Source: Lucifuga dentata (lineage: Eukaryota; Chordata; Actinopteri; Ophidiiformes; Bythitidae). Taken from it: a stretch of DNA of 64,000 bases. Location: NCBI GenBank assembly GCA_014773175.1, contig VXCM01001429.1, forward strand, positions 86,795 through 150,794, given 5' to 3'. The stretch's first letter is position 1. Each line of letters starts with the position of its first letter. Shown here one piece after another: positions 42,202 through 53,398 of the stretch. The translations under genes and the position numbers were made by a program. The notes under the pieces are model-generated. The model did not search any database. It was not told where the DNA came from and saw only the letters and a list, made by a program, of their open reading frames with translations.

Positions 42202-42499
42202 TAGTGAGTCTCAAATTGTGGTACGTGTCCCACTGGTGGAACTTTAAGCCCCCTGGTGGTACAACAGATGACTGTGTAAATATCTATAGCGAATTAAAAC
42301 AATTGAAAATTATGGAAATTCTGTTATTGATGCTAATTATTGACAAATACATACTTAACTAAGAAATATTTTTCAGTACAGTTCACATGTACAAATTCAG
42401 TTTTACTGTGATTTTTCTTAGAGTTGGTGGCTTGTTGCTGCTTATATGTTTTGGTTTGTTCAGAGTTGCTACCTGGTTCAAAAAGTTTGAGAACCACTA
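42202..42499. mobile_element. short hAT-like element
   Basis: About 300 bases bounded by inverted ends TAGTGAGTCTCAAA (left) and TAGTGGTTCTCAAA (right, read inward), a typical fish hAT terminus. The flanking 8-mers do not match well, so the insertion is old or the edges are off by a few bases. It contains GGTGGTACAACAGATG and no coding sequence. Confidence 0.6.
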
Positions 42500-43629
42500 T
42501 ACTAACCAAACTCAAAACTTTTCTTTTTTTGTACTGTCTGAAATGATCCATTAGATAAATGTTTCACGGCAAAAAGGTAAAAAGTGTGTCCACTTGATTC
42601 TTATGTCGCATAATCCTTATTTATCTTCAACATTCGATCTTTTCTGAATACTTTAGTCAACTGATTTCTTATTTCAGAAACCTTTTGTGCTGATGTGCCT
42701 TACTAGGACTGACTCCACGCCTAAGCACAGTTTCTAGGTTGGGTGCCTGAAAATGTTTATGAACACTGCCTTGTGCCACGCTGCACATGATAGCTTTATT
42801 TGTTAAATTATCAAGAGGTGGGAAGGGGGCGTTGGCATATAAAGAGAAGTAAACAAGGGAGCTGTAAGTGAAGAAGCAGATAGCAAAACAAGAGAATGGC
42901 AGGGAGAGGGAGAAATGGAGGTGTGAAATGTTTGGAAGCAGAAAAGAGCATCTTTGTTTGAAACATTGGTTTCAAGGCACTAACCAACTCAGCAGGTGTG
43001 TGTTTGTTGGTGTGGGGAGGAAATGGGTCTTTTTATGTTGTGTGTATGTGCGAGGGACTGTGTGTGTGCAAACAAAATGTTTTTACAGAGAGCCAGCACA
43101 GCAGGTGGATGTATACTTGTTGTAATGTGGAAAATACATATGAATGTGAATGTATGTTGCAGAAAAAGTGTCTTTATGTGTGTGTGTGTGTGCACGCGCG
43201 CAGTGTGAAGAAGTGGTGTAATGTCTTTGTTCTACAGCAAGCACAGACATTAAGCAGACAACACCAGATGGTGGGCTAAAATGAGACAACGGAAAAGGGG
43301 GAGGAGAAGACAGATGAGATCCTTCCATCATTTCATCATCATCATCATTCTGCTTTTTTCCCTCTCACTGACGACAGAAAATAAACTGCAACATACCTTC
43401 ACTTCAAATCATTAAAAAAAAATAATTAGAAATTAGAGCCTGTCACTTTCATTTGTATTTGACATGAAAACTTCCCTGAACTGTGCAGGATTTTTATTTA
43501 TATAAAACAAAGATGCCATTGAAATACCTTATTATGCATATAGGTGACTTTTGTTGTGTTTTTGTTGTTTAATTGTGCAGCTGATGATTGTTCACATTGA
43601 TGTAAACAGACAGAAAGCAGCAGCACATT

Positions 43630-43765
43630 AAAACTTTGATTCTAATGTGATTAAGGCAATAAGTCATGAATAATCCAACTGAAACAGGTAAAAATCGATG
43701 TTGTGCTTCGAGTAACAGATCTACATTAAGCAATTGTAAGTTGATTTTACTCAAACCTACTTAAA
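43630..43765. repeat. partial relative of the 18.4-kb palindromic repeat
   Basis: Shares CTTTGATTCTAA, GCAATAAGT, GAGTAACAGATCTACA and TTTACTCAAACCT in the same order as 18,445-18,775, without the central palindrome. Confidence 0.45.
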
Positions 43766-45839
43766 AAAAAATTGCAGGTTTTCATTTGGTGTGCACAGTG
43801 GTGCTGCAGGAGTTGAGAGCAGAAATGGATCAATGAGTTTTATTTGCATTAAAGCATTACAAAGTTTCCAAAATGAAGCCCTAAATTAAAATAAGAATAT
43901 GGAAATCTATAGAATATATCTTTTAAAACTGGAAGTTTGGCTTTCAAGAGATAAGATGAAGATGTTGTATTTATGTACTATCTGAATTCCCTTTTATAGA
44001 CTGCACATACTGCTGTCTGAGCTTAGAGCCATTTAAACTCTACATTATTCAAATCTTAAAAAAGGAGACCATTGTCTTGCATAACATCAACATTAATATG
44101 ATCAGCAATAACGCGTTACCTATTAAAAACTGATCTTGAACAACATTTGTTCTTATTAATGTAGTTCATACCTCATCAGACTAGTTAGCAACAAACACAG
44201 CATTAGTGTCTGTCAGCTTTCATAGCTGTCATCACTTCATCATGTTTGTGCACAAAAATACAACAATGAACAAATAAAGACTATACATGGGTGGGAGGAA
44301 AGGAAAACAAGTTCACATGCGCAGACACCCAAATGATAACTTTGACTGCTTGGCTGGTTGAGCGTCCATTCATGTCAATGATAACAGTTGGAGACATTGT
44401 GGTGTGTATTTCTGCATGCGTCAAAACAGCACATAACTGACAGGAAGAACTTCTTCTCTTTGCATGTAAAAATGAATTTGACTTGAATAGGCGTGGGTAT
44501 GACTGTGTGTATCTGTCTTTGTGTATAACACAACCCCGACTGGATGTGTGTCCTGACTGGGTGACTGGACTTTGGGTCAGTATGCATGGAGTCAGATTGA
44601 ATTTCTAACAGTCCAAGGTTAAACAGAAATCTACAAAAATGGAATCAAAATGAGTTCTCTCTGTGTAAAAAATAAATTAAAGAGTTTACTTACATGTAAT
44701 GAAACATGTAACAGGAAGTAGAATAGATGTCTAGATCAGTAAAAATGCATATTATAAAACAGAAAAAGAAAAGAAAAGTGCTCCTTCATTGCACACACAC
44801 AAACAAGGACTTTACCAACAAATGTAAATTATCCTAAATGTTAACACATGCAGACAGTCCAGTATGTTGCTCCCTTTCCTGTCTGCAGAAACAGAGCTTC
44901 CTATGGTGGTCAGGGTCACGTTCATGTCCGTGTGTGTGTGGATGCACGAGTGTATAGCTTCCTGGCAGCCACTGAGGAAACATCAGTCGATAAGAGCGGA
45001 AAGAGAGACAAGGGGAAAAGAGAGACAAAAGGAGACAGCCACAGACAGACAAAATGTGAGATGAAAAGGAGAAAAAGATACGGGGAGAAATGGAAGACAT
45101 GAGTGATGGGTGGAGGGGAGATCAAGTAAAAAGTAATATTGTCATAAAGTAATATTGTCATTATGACTTTCCTTTGTCCTGGACTTCAGTTGTAGACAAT
45201 TAAAGAATATTTTAGGACAGAGTGCTGTTGGAGCTTGTTCTTATTAAAATTTCTTCAACAGTTCAGATGTACATTACTGTATAGGACAATTAAATAAGGA
45301 AGCATAGTTATTGTGCAGAACACCAGAGCAAAAAGAGGAGACTATTTCATGCTCACAAAAGAGAAAAGAAGTTTAGACAGGATAATAGGAGGACCACCAT
45401 GAGTAAATGTATTCCACAGTATTTGATCATGCATCATAAAAGAAGAAAGCACAGAAAAAGAAAAGAGCAAGGATGGGTTAAAAAAAAGTGTTTATTAATC
45501 AGAATAGTTAGAAACAATGTGGCAGGGAAAGCTTTGGTGCAAAATACTACTAATGTCAATATAAAGCGTTAAAATGGGTTCATGCAGTTCAAACAAATTG
45601 GAGTTCTACACAGAACACTGATTGATAGTTGAGGTGAATGTCTAGAAAAAGGAGCCTTCCTATAGGCTGCTGAGTTGTGTATCATCGAGGCAAGCCTGCT
45701 GATTGGACCAAGAATGACCAAGTTAGAGGAAAACTAAATGCGCAGAGACAGAATGAAGGCTGTGCAGATGAAGATGTGCAGTGGTGACAAATAGTGCACC
45801 ACAGTCTGAGAATACAGATGCCTTGTGACTGGTTCTTAC

Positions 45840-45968
45840 CATCTCTCGGGGCAGGAACATGTCTTCCTGTCGTAGGACTACCAGACACACACTCTCCCCC
45901 TGTCGCGTGCTGCGTAGCATACACACCAACTCCTCCTGGCCCACGCCTGTGATGTCCACGCCGTTGAC
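45840..45968 (-). CDS. pard3b: pard3b exon, end of PDZ2
   Basis: A 129-base symmetric exon (43 codons, phase 0 both sides). It encodes VNGVDITGVGQEELVCMLRS followed by TRQGESVCLVVLRQEDMFLP and REM. It provides the second helix (QEELVCMLRST) and the last strand of PDZ2. The donor is ATG|GTAAGA. On the transcript the acceptor AG follows directly after about 30 bases of pure UG repeat (45,970-45,999). Because the exon is a multiple of three, skipping it would keep the frame but remove the end of PDZ2. Confidence 0.98.
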
Positions 45969-45969
45969 C

Positions 45970-45999
45970 TACACACACACACACACACACACACACAAA
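45970..45999 (-). promoter_or_regulatory. UG repeat forming the 3-prime splice site context of the PDZ2 end exon
   Basis: On the transcript about 15 UG units run straight into the AG of the acceptor, leaving no pyrimidine tract. UG runs bind TDP-43 and CELF-type factors; that is known from other genes (CFTR exon 9) and not shown here. Confidence 0.6.
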
Positions 46000-46093
46000 A
46001 CACAATCCAAAACACCACCGTCATTACTATAACCAAAGCATAATCCAGCCTTCATACTGATTAACGTGAACACAGGAAGTCAGTTTGCTGTAC

Positions 46094-46233
46094 CTCTAGT
46101 ATGCGGTCTCCAGACTGCAGACGTCCATCTTTGACAGCAGCTCCACGTGGTAAAATGTTTTTGACTAAGATAGGGCCGGGGCCGTGGACCGAAGAATCTC
46201 TGGTTACTACAGTAAAACCAAGCCCTTCTGAGC
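46094..46233 (-). CDS. pard3b: pard3b exon, PDZ2 core
   Basis: A 140-base exon (phase 1 in, phase 0 out, 46 full codons). It encodes SEGLGFTVVTRDSSVHGPGP followed by ILVKNILPRGAAVKDGRLQS and GDRILE. It carries the canonical GLGF carboxylate loop and the GAAVKDGRLQSGDRILEVNG signature that makes it clearly a PAR3 PDZ2. The donor is GAG|GTACAG. The acceptor is ATAG preceded directly by about 23 bases of TG repeat (46,238-46,260) in place of a pyrimidine tract. Skipping this exon alone would shift the frame. Confidence 0.98.
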
Positions 46234-47463
46234 CTATACACACACACACACACACACACATACATCATGTACACAAACACACACGTGGAAATGGAAAAAT
46301 GGAGGTTAAGTACAGTATGCAGAATAATAATAGAACTTTGACTCCTATTCACACAAACACTCTCATATGCAGAAGTTGGCCCTGTGCCGCTGGCTCAGTT
46401 GCTTCCATTCTTAAATTAAAATATCATCGTTGAGAAATAAAATTTTCTACCAACACTCCCCCCCACCCCACCCCCACAACCATACCTTAAAGTACAGTCT
46501 TGGTGACTCAGCTACTGAGTGTGTACGTGTGATAATTTAAACCCTTTAGAGATTGTGGCTCTGTGTGTGTGCGCGCGCGCGCATGCGTGTTAGTTAAACC
46601 CTTTAGCTGTATCTCGCTCTTTCTGCAGGTGTAAAGCTTTTAAAATGGGTTCAGGTGTGGGGCGGAGAGGAGGAAAGGCAGACCAGGAAGAGAAGAAAGA
46701 GGGATGAACATAACAGAACGGAAAAGAAGAATAAATGTTCTGGAAAGAGAACTGACAAAGATTAAAATGCTCGGCTAATCAGGGAAAACACGTACACACG
46801 TGCACACGCACAGGCTGGTTTGTGTTTTATAGACCTCATTTAGTCTGCTCTCTTTAGCAGAGCCAAGTCAGCAGTTTGGTCCAGTATGAATTCATATCAG
46901 CAGAAATGAGCAGATCAATAAAGGCTTAATAGACCCTGAAGAGAGGGAATCAGAGAGATGGAGAGAGGAAGGAGAGTTGGCCAGAGAACGGAGAAAAAAG
47001 CTGTAAAGAAATGACTATAACGCTGGACAAAAAGCAGGAGAAATAAAGAGGGTCAATGGCATGTATTCAGAAAATGAATAGAGTGAACAGGAAAGGGAAA
47101 AACTAAAAGATGCAGAAAAAGATTTGAGATAAAACCAAATATTTGCATAGAAGTGCTGGTCTGACACCATGCAACTTTATTAGCGATGGTCACCTCCAAA
47201 TAAGCACAGTCTATTTGTATTTTGAAGACAACTAGAAGGTCACAAATAACAAAAATCCTGAATATTAAACTTTTAGACCTAGAGAGACAACTCTGAAAAT
47301 GAACAGATAAACATTTTGTTGGAAAAGATCAGAGGATATCAGAGAGACACACGTCTGCCAAATTATTTTCACTTATCAGTAAAGATCTGGACTAACATTC
47401 ACAGAACAGAACAGAGCTGAGATGCATCGGTGAGTTTCTGTTTTGTAGCCAGGCATTCCTCAC
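46234..47463 (-). other. pard3b intron within PDZ2
   Basis: 1.2 kb intron. Its acceptor side is a TG repeat (46,238-46,260). A short GC/CG alternating run lies near 46,570. Nothing else recognised. Confidence 0.75.
46238..46260 (-). promoter_or_regulatory. UG repeat at the acceptor of the PDZ2 core exon
   Basis: About 11 UG units followed by AUAG and the exon. No U/C-rich tract lies between repeat and AG. Confidence 0.6.
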
Positions 47464-47572
47464 CTTTTTTTAGGTCGATTCTCAGCCTTCGTCCTCCTCC
47501 CTTATTGGCCACCAGGCTGGAGAGACCAGGACTTTTCTTGAGGAGAGGGCTCTCACTCCTCCCCTTGGAGAC
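47464..47572 (-). CDS. pard3b: pard3b exon, linker and first strand of PDZ2
   Basis: A 109-base exon (phase 0 in, phase 1 out). It encodes VSKGRSESPLLKKSPGLSSL, then VANKGGGRRLRIDLKK, with the following Gly codon split. The Ser/Pro/Lys segment is linker. RLRIDLKK is the first beta strand of PDZ2 (family motif KIKIDLKKG). The donor is AAAG|GTGAGG and the acceptor TATAG|GTC. The basic stretch entering PDZ2 fits the known preference of PAR3 PDZ2 for acidic membrane lipids; that is family knowledge, not shown here. Confidence 0.95.
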
Positions 47573-49556
47573 CTATAAGATGAGGATGAACATTCTTTGA
47601 TGTTTTACAGAGCTTAAAAATAGAAATTAAAAAAAATCAACAAGTCAAGGGAACTTCTGTCACATTCTAATGACTTTATATCATTTCCCAAACCCTGTTG
47701 ACTCAAAGTCCTCTTTGTGTGTTACATGCTTAAACTAAAGTAATTGTCACACACAAGTGATCAGTAACAAATGCTGATAGGCTGCAGCACCCAATGACCC
47801 TGCACAGCACTTGTGGGTATAGAGAATGAATGAATGGGTGACATTATTTTGTGCATTCAGTGGAAACATATACGTAGAATGGATCAGTGTATACAGTAAT
47901 GTAACATGTACGGAGGTAGGATTTATTGGGATCAAACATACAAAATCACCAGTATGGTCCTATAAGTAAAAGAAACTTGCTTGGGGAAAAAAAGGCGTAC
48001 AGACCCTATAAACACTTCTGTTCTTTACATCAATATAGTGCAGTTATATTAGTTACTGTCCCTCCCTTAATGTGGAGGCAAATATCCAGGAAAATGTTGA
48101 AAAATAGCAACAGCATTAACAGCTCCCAGCAGTGAAGTGGGCTCCATCAGCTGGAAAAAGAAGAAATTTGGAACCACTGAGTTTAGAGCCAAACTCATTT
48201 AATAAGCAAGAGAGGCCTTGGTCACAATAATGAAGCAGAACCCATTGGCCACTTTAACAGAGTTCTTTTTTTGGAGATAAGAGAACCTGACAGGACAACG
48301 ATCTCTGGAATATTTCATGTATTATTCTTTACTGTAGAGTGCTCGACAGACACTACTCTGGAGTAAAAAGATATAATAAATAGGCACTTAAAGGATTCTG
48401 AGAGGCCAAGGAAAAATACTCTCCAATCTCAGGAGACAAAAATTAAATCCTCTGGCCTGAATACCAAGCATTTCTTTTGACAAAAACTTTGCACCCAGAA
48501 ACACCATCTCTATAGTAAAAAAGCTGGTGGTAGCCACATGCTGTGTGACTGCTTCTCAGTGGGAGGGACAAGGAGACGAGTGAGGCAAGTGATGAATGTC
48601 ATGAGTAGGACAACCAGTTAGACACAAGCCATTTTAAAAATCTGTTGAAATACATAAAGAGCACAAAAACCAGTTCTCCTCATCTAATCTTTGCAGAGCT
48701 TGAGAGAATCTGTGTAAGGAAGAAAGGGGCAAACCGACCAAATCACGCTCATAGTGAAGAAGACTTCAACTTTTAGTCGCTTTCAATTGTGTTTTCACAA
48801 TTACTGAATGAAGTGAATCCTTGTATAATGTGATGTTTCTATTTTTTGGCATAAAACTGGATTGTGGAAAAAAAAAAAGACAGAAGCCTAATTTTAATTA
48901 TTTTCATACTGAAAAAAAAAAAAAGTGGATTAAATGAACACATCTGAATGCATTCTGAACCTCTGTACTGGAAGCAGAAAATAAACCATAAAATATCATA
49001 GAGTTCCAAATATTGGACAGTATGTATGTTATTTATATGTCTGATAAGTCATTTAAAATCCTGCCAGAAAGTTTTCAAAAGGCGCTCCAAGATCTGCAAC
49101 ACACTGGCAACCCAGGGATCAGCATCACGGATATAGTTTCCTTCTATGTTTTTTGCAGAATTTACTTCTTAATCTTGCTAGGTTGTTGCTAAGTAACTGT
49201 TGACTCTATGCCAGCTGATGTTTCATGTATTGGGCATGTCACCATGACAATGGTACAGAGCACACAGTTACATGCTTTTGGCAAAGATGTCTTAGTTCTA
49301 GGGAAGAGGCAGAAACCAAGTGAAATAATGTGGTAATTTGACACTTCTTGACAGATTTTAGTTTAAGTATCATGACAGCACGCCTGTAAAGGTTTAAGCC
49401 ACAAAACCTTAAATTGTGGCAACTGTCAACTTGAAACTATTCTGAATCCATGAACACCTCCAAACAGCTCAAATGTATGAGGCAATTAGCAACTGTCTCA
49501 AAGTTCACAATGTCAAGATATGATGCCAAAAGACTGTCTGGAGCAAAACAACTTAC
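47573..49556 (-). other. pard3b intron before PDZ2
   Basis: 2.0 kb. Contains only the right end of a decayed TTAA-family element (47,893-47,967) and A-rich runs near 48,870-48,925. No exon seen. Confidence 0.75.
47893..47967. mobile_element. right end of a decayed TTAA-family element
   Basis: CAGTAATGTAACATGTACGG followed by GATCAAACATACAAAATCAC and CAGTATGGTCCTATAA matches the right arm only. Confidence 0.45.
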
Positions 49557-49815
49557 ACTGACAGCAGCTTCCAGAGTGGCAGTGTCCTCAGCCAATCGCA
49601 TGGCTGAATTCTCAGATGGTTTAAAAGCAGGCTTGGCTTTGATGGGTGGAGGGGGCTCTTTGGTTTCGGCGATTAGTGGGCTGCTGTCGGGGCCACGAAC
49701 TTGGCTAAGCAGCTGACCAATCAGAGTCTTCTCATAGCGTTCTCTGTTGGAGGAGGGAACCACTTCCAAGCGGACGACTGGAGAATGCATTGCCTGGCGA
49801 AACACTTCCTGGGCT
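49557..49815 (-). CDS. pard3b: pard3b exon, end of PDZ1 and PDZ1-PDZ2 linker
   Basis: A 259-base exon (phase 2 in, phase 0 out), 86 full codons. It opens AQEVFRQAMHSPVVRLEVVP, the last helix and strand of PDZ1. After SSNRERYEKTLIGQLLSQ comes a low-complexity linker with a Pro run (KEPPPPIKAKPAFKP) and an acidic/Ala tail ending TLEAAVS. The acceptor CCCAG|A restores Gln at the junction (CA|A) and the donor is AGT|GTAAGT. In this family the inter-PDZ linker is poorly conserved apart from the RxxYEK segment just after PDZ1. Confidence 0.96.
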
Positions 49816-52018
49816 CTGGGAGGGTGGGCGAGAGAGAGAGAGAGAGAGAGAGAAGGGGGGGGACAGAGAGACAGATGGAGACATTTCTAGTGTTTTAAGT
49901 TGATTCTTAACAGCTGGAAGGGAACCATTTGTACAACTAATAGCTTATTAATTAAACAAATCATGTCCTTCATTACAATAATATACAAAGATGCTAATCT
50001 TTGTAAAGTGGAAAGTAATTCTCTAAAAGAGAAGTCAAACGTGATGAAAAAGGGTTCCAATCAATCCTTTTCTCCCCAATTTGGGATGACGGGTTGCACG
50101 TGCGCTCAATTTTAGACACTACTTGACCACCAGTGTTGGCAGGGGAGGGACAGAAGCAGCCAGGTGCTACCTCCATGACACATGATGTCACCACCCACAC
50201 CTTTACACCTGTGGGAGTTGAGCTACCTGGGGTGTGAACCAGGGTCATGTGGTGGTTGGTGCCACCCATGCGCCTCAAGGTTTTCAATAAACTTCTGATA
50301 GTTAATGTCATTTCATTTTAATCACGTTAAATAAATGGGGTCAATGGTTTCCAGAGGCTCATATTAATTTGTTATATGAACTGATTTCTAATCAGTATCA
50401 AGACTGACCCATACGTAAGGCTGCAAATTCTTGTGTTTAATGATTAACCATAGCCTATAAAATACCAAAAATAATATATGCGTCTGCTTATTGTGTCCAA
50501 ACAATATTAAAAACAAAAATAAAACAAAGCTGGCTAAATGATCTAACCCAAGTACTCCTGTCATATAAGAGACTGACACAATAAGTATTCTATACAAATC
50601 TGTCAACTGTCATTATTTCTGTTTCTATCTCCTTTTCATCATTTGTGCATCTGTCCTCACTGTAATCCAGGTTAAACTGAGGACAGGACACAGCAGGAGA
50701 CAAAACAAACAAACATGACACCTGGACAATAAACCATTCTAATCTCATGATCTACATGGAGAGATAATTTAGCAGAAAATTAGTTTTTTATCACATTACA
50801 CTAAGTGAGTTAGAGGGGCCATTGTGTCAGGAGGAATAGGTGTATGCCATCATTCACCTCCGATAACCAACGGAGAAAATCAGGTTTATTTACATTTTAT
50901 TCAATTACATGCCTATTGGTTCCTGCCTCTATTATTATTAGATATATTATGGTCATAATATTTCCGAACCCAAAAACTATGTTTAGAAAGTCATGTCTGA
51001 AGGATATACATAAACAGAGTACACCATCTAAGTAATCACAAGGATAAGTCAACTTTGTATACAGTCAATTACACACATTTTTTTAACTTGCATTTGCATC
51101 AGTTACATTAAATAGATAATACTTTAGACTGAGGCGCTTACATGGGTGTTTGGCTTTCACATACTGTAGATCTACAGTAGGTAGGAGTGCTCATGCTTTA
51201 ATGTGACAAATTTCAGAGCATTATTTGGAGCTGTAAATTTCTGTAAAATCATGAATTATTAATTGACTTTACAGTGATTTACAGGATCCTTACAAAACTA
51301 TATCCTAACTATGTAATTTTTTTCTCATGAAAGTTTCATTTCAAGATCAACCAGTATTTAACTTTGTAGTTTTCTTCAAAAATTCTGAGAGATATCCTGA
51401 AAATATTATCTTAGATGTAAATCCAAGGGCAAGTAGCGTTTGTGTGTGTGTTTGTGTATGTGGTCATTTCATGTCATTCAGACAGAATTTGCATATACAA
51501 ACCTCAAACACACCACACAATCGAAGCAAATGTGTGACTGTCATGGCTTGCTGAACAACACTTGCAGTGATATCTATAGTAGTAAAACCACAACACAGTA
51601 TAATGTAAGTGGATGTGAATGTGACGCATATTGATGTACTATTGTTCGTGCTTGGACATGGAGTACACACATGGTTGTGTAGAACAAACAGCGTAATTCC
51701 ATTCCAAAAGGATTCCTCAGTACAGCTGCCAAGCTGGGACAACTGGGACAATAGAGGTGTGTGTGTGTGTGTTTGTGTGTGTTATGCCTTGAAATCATGC
51801 TCATAGGGATCAAGGTACTTCCTCAGCCCACCAAAACATATGAATTTTTCTGGAACAACCTATCCTAAATGTCCTGTTCCTGTCTGCTAGAAGCCTAACA
51901 GGTGGTTTGCTTTACTGATACTGTAATTGTCTGTCTATATGCACGTGTGTATGGACATTTGTCCCCGTTTGAGTGTGTTTATGGGTTAAAAAAACAAAAC
52001 TGTGTGTTTGTGCATGAC

Positions 52019-52075
<57 letters not shown>

Positions 52076-52962
52076 GCGCACAGGAGCCCATACACCTGTC
52101 TTTGAACAATAGGTGCAAACCGCTCCAGTGTTAATCCATTTATCTACAATAAAGCATAAAATACCTCACATATAATCTTATTACCACACTCAATGCTGGA
52201 CAAGAATTACTGTGTAGATTCCATAGACTCTATAATCGCTAAAACATCCACATCAGTCCTTGTAATCTGTGCCAATTGTTTTTACAGTTGTCTGTTTTTA
52301 TTTGGGTGCACTGTAATCCTGTTTCATCCATGCCAACTCTAATGTTAATGTGCTGCTTTGCAGGTAATTCAATGGTAAAGTGAGCAAACTCTGCCAAGAA
52401 ACATCTGGTCCCAAAGCTAATCTCAATGGACATATCTTTCCTTTGAGAAATACATGAGACAAGCAAACATCACTGACACATGCAAACATGTAGAAACATA
52501 AATTTGCACGACCTGCTCCCCAAACATCTGCTAAGTGTGTGTTTTGTTGTTCTCTATGATGGCAGAACAACAGTCACATAAGCCTTTTAACAACAGGACA
52601 GGACACACAAGAGAACAGACAGCAGGAAAACTGAAGGAAACAGAAGACACATTTATAGCCACATACACACTCGCATTCATATCTTTTTGTTTTGATCTAA
52701 TGTATGTAATTGTTGTGTGACACATTTTATTTTATTTTAATCTAGATTTTCCACATTGAGATTTGACTTGCTCTACATTAGCATAAAATCATCATGATCA
52801 GTCATCTGAAACTGAACACAAAATCCATTTTAAAGATGGACTGTGCATGTGTGTGTGCATGTGGAGTGCACATACATTTTTCACTACAGTATATAGTGCG
52901 TATATCACTTCTTCTAACACTATATTGTATAAAACATCAAGTTTTGTGAGTGTCCCACTCAC
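49816..52962 (-). other. pard3b intron within PDZ1
   Basis: 3.1 kb. A GA repeat with G run abuts the acceptor side (49,830-49,861), and a long GA repeat lies at 52,030-52,072. A GC-richer patch at about 50,085-50,285 may be a dispersed repeat but I do not recognise it. No coding signal. Confidence 0.7.
52030..52072 (+). repeat. GA microsatellite
   Basis: About 21 AG units. Confidence 0.97.
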
Positions 52963-53088
52963 TGGCTGAATGTCTTATCCAAGAGGTCAGTGTGGTTGAT
53001 CTTGACAATGCACTCGTCCTCATAGAACAACTCCTCCTTCCGTGAGCGACTCTCCTCCTCGACTCCACGGATGTACAGACCAAGAGAC
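52963..53088 (-). CDS. pard3b: pard3b exon, PDZ1 core
   Basis: A 126-base exon (phase 2 in, phase 2 out). It encodes SLGLYIRGVEEESRSRKEEL followed by FYEDECIVKINHTDLLDKTF and S. This is the middle of PDZ1: the GLYIRGVE strand, the basic/acidic loop and the DECIVKIN strand that closes the fold. It matches the remembered PARD3B block (LGLFIRGIE, ENECIVKINNVDLVDKTF) closely. Splice sites are canonical: acceptor ATCAG|G and donor CCA|GTGAGT. Confidence 0.97.
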
Positions 53089-53314
53089 CTGATAGGAGAG
53101 GGAAGGAAGAGAAAGAAGGAAGTTATATCGTGGATAAGAGGATGTTGCACAGGACATTAAAGTTGCTTCTGTATGTTTTAAACTTCTGTTTATGAATCTA
53201 ATTTTTTTTTTTCTGTGTGTGGAGGAGAAGCTCATAGAGAGAGAGAGATATATAACTTGTAAAGATAGATTTTTAGCTGGTCAAAGGAAAAAAAAAATCA
53301 TATTTCCGGCTCAC

Positions 53315-53398
53315 CGTCCACTGAGTGACGAGCAGTAGGGAACCACGTGAATTCCCAGTGGGCTGTCCTCTCCCAGGATCTCCACCATTCTGGTCAGG
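53315..53398 (-). CDS. pard3b: pard3b exon, start of PDZ1
   Basis: An 84-base exon (phase 2 in, phase 2 out) encoding LTRMVEILGEDSPLGIHVVP and then YCSSLSGR. It supplies the first beta strands of PDZ1. The carboxylate-binding loop is SPLGIHV, where a canonical PDZ has GLGF. PAR3-family PDZ1 also has an atypical loop (remembered as GGPLGIHVVP). The donor is ACG|GTGAGC. The acceptor is TAG directly preceded by a TG repeat and has no pyrimidine tract. The intron to the next exon is only 226 bases. Confidence 0.95.

Noticed and set aside
50180..50285. Possible tRNA-like or SINE head
   Set aside because: A weak box-B-like stretch only; no acceptable cloverleaf or paired internal promoter was seen.
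49994..50311. Minus-strand open frame in GC-richer patch
   Set aside because: No recognisable domain and no phase-compatible splice sites needed between the flanking exons; may be a dispersed repeat.
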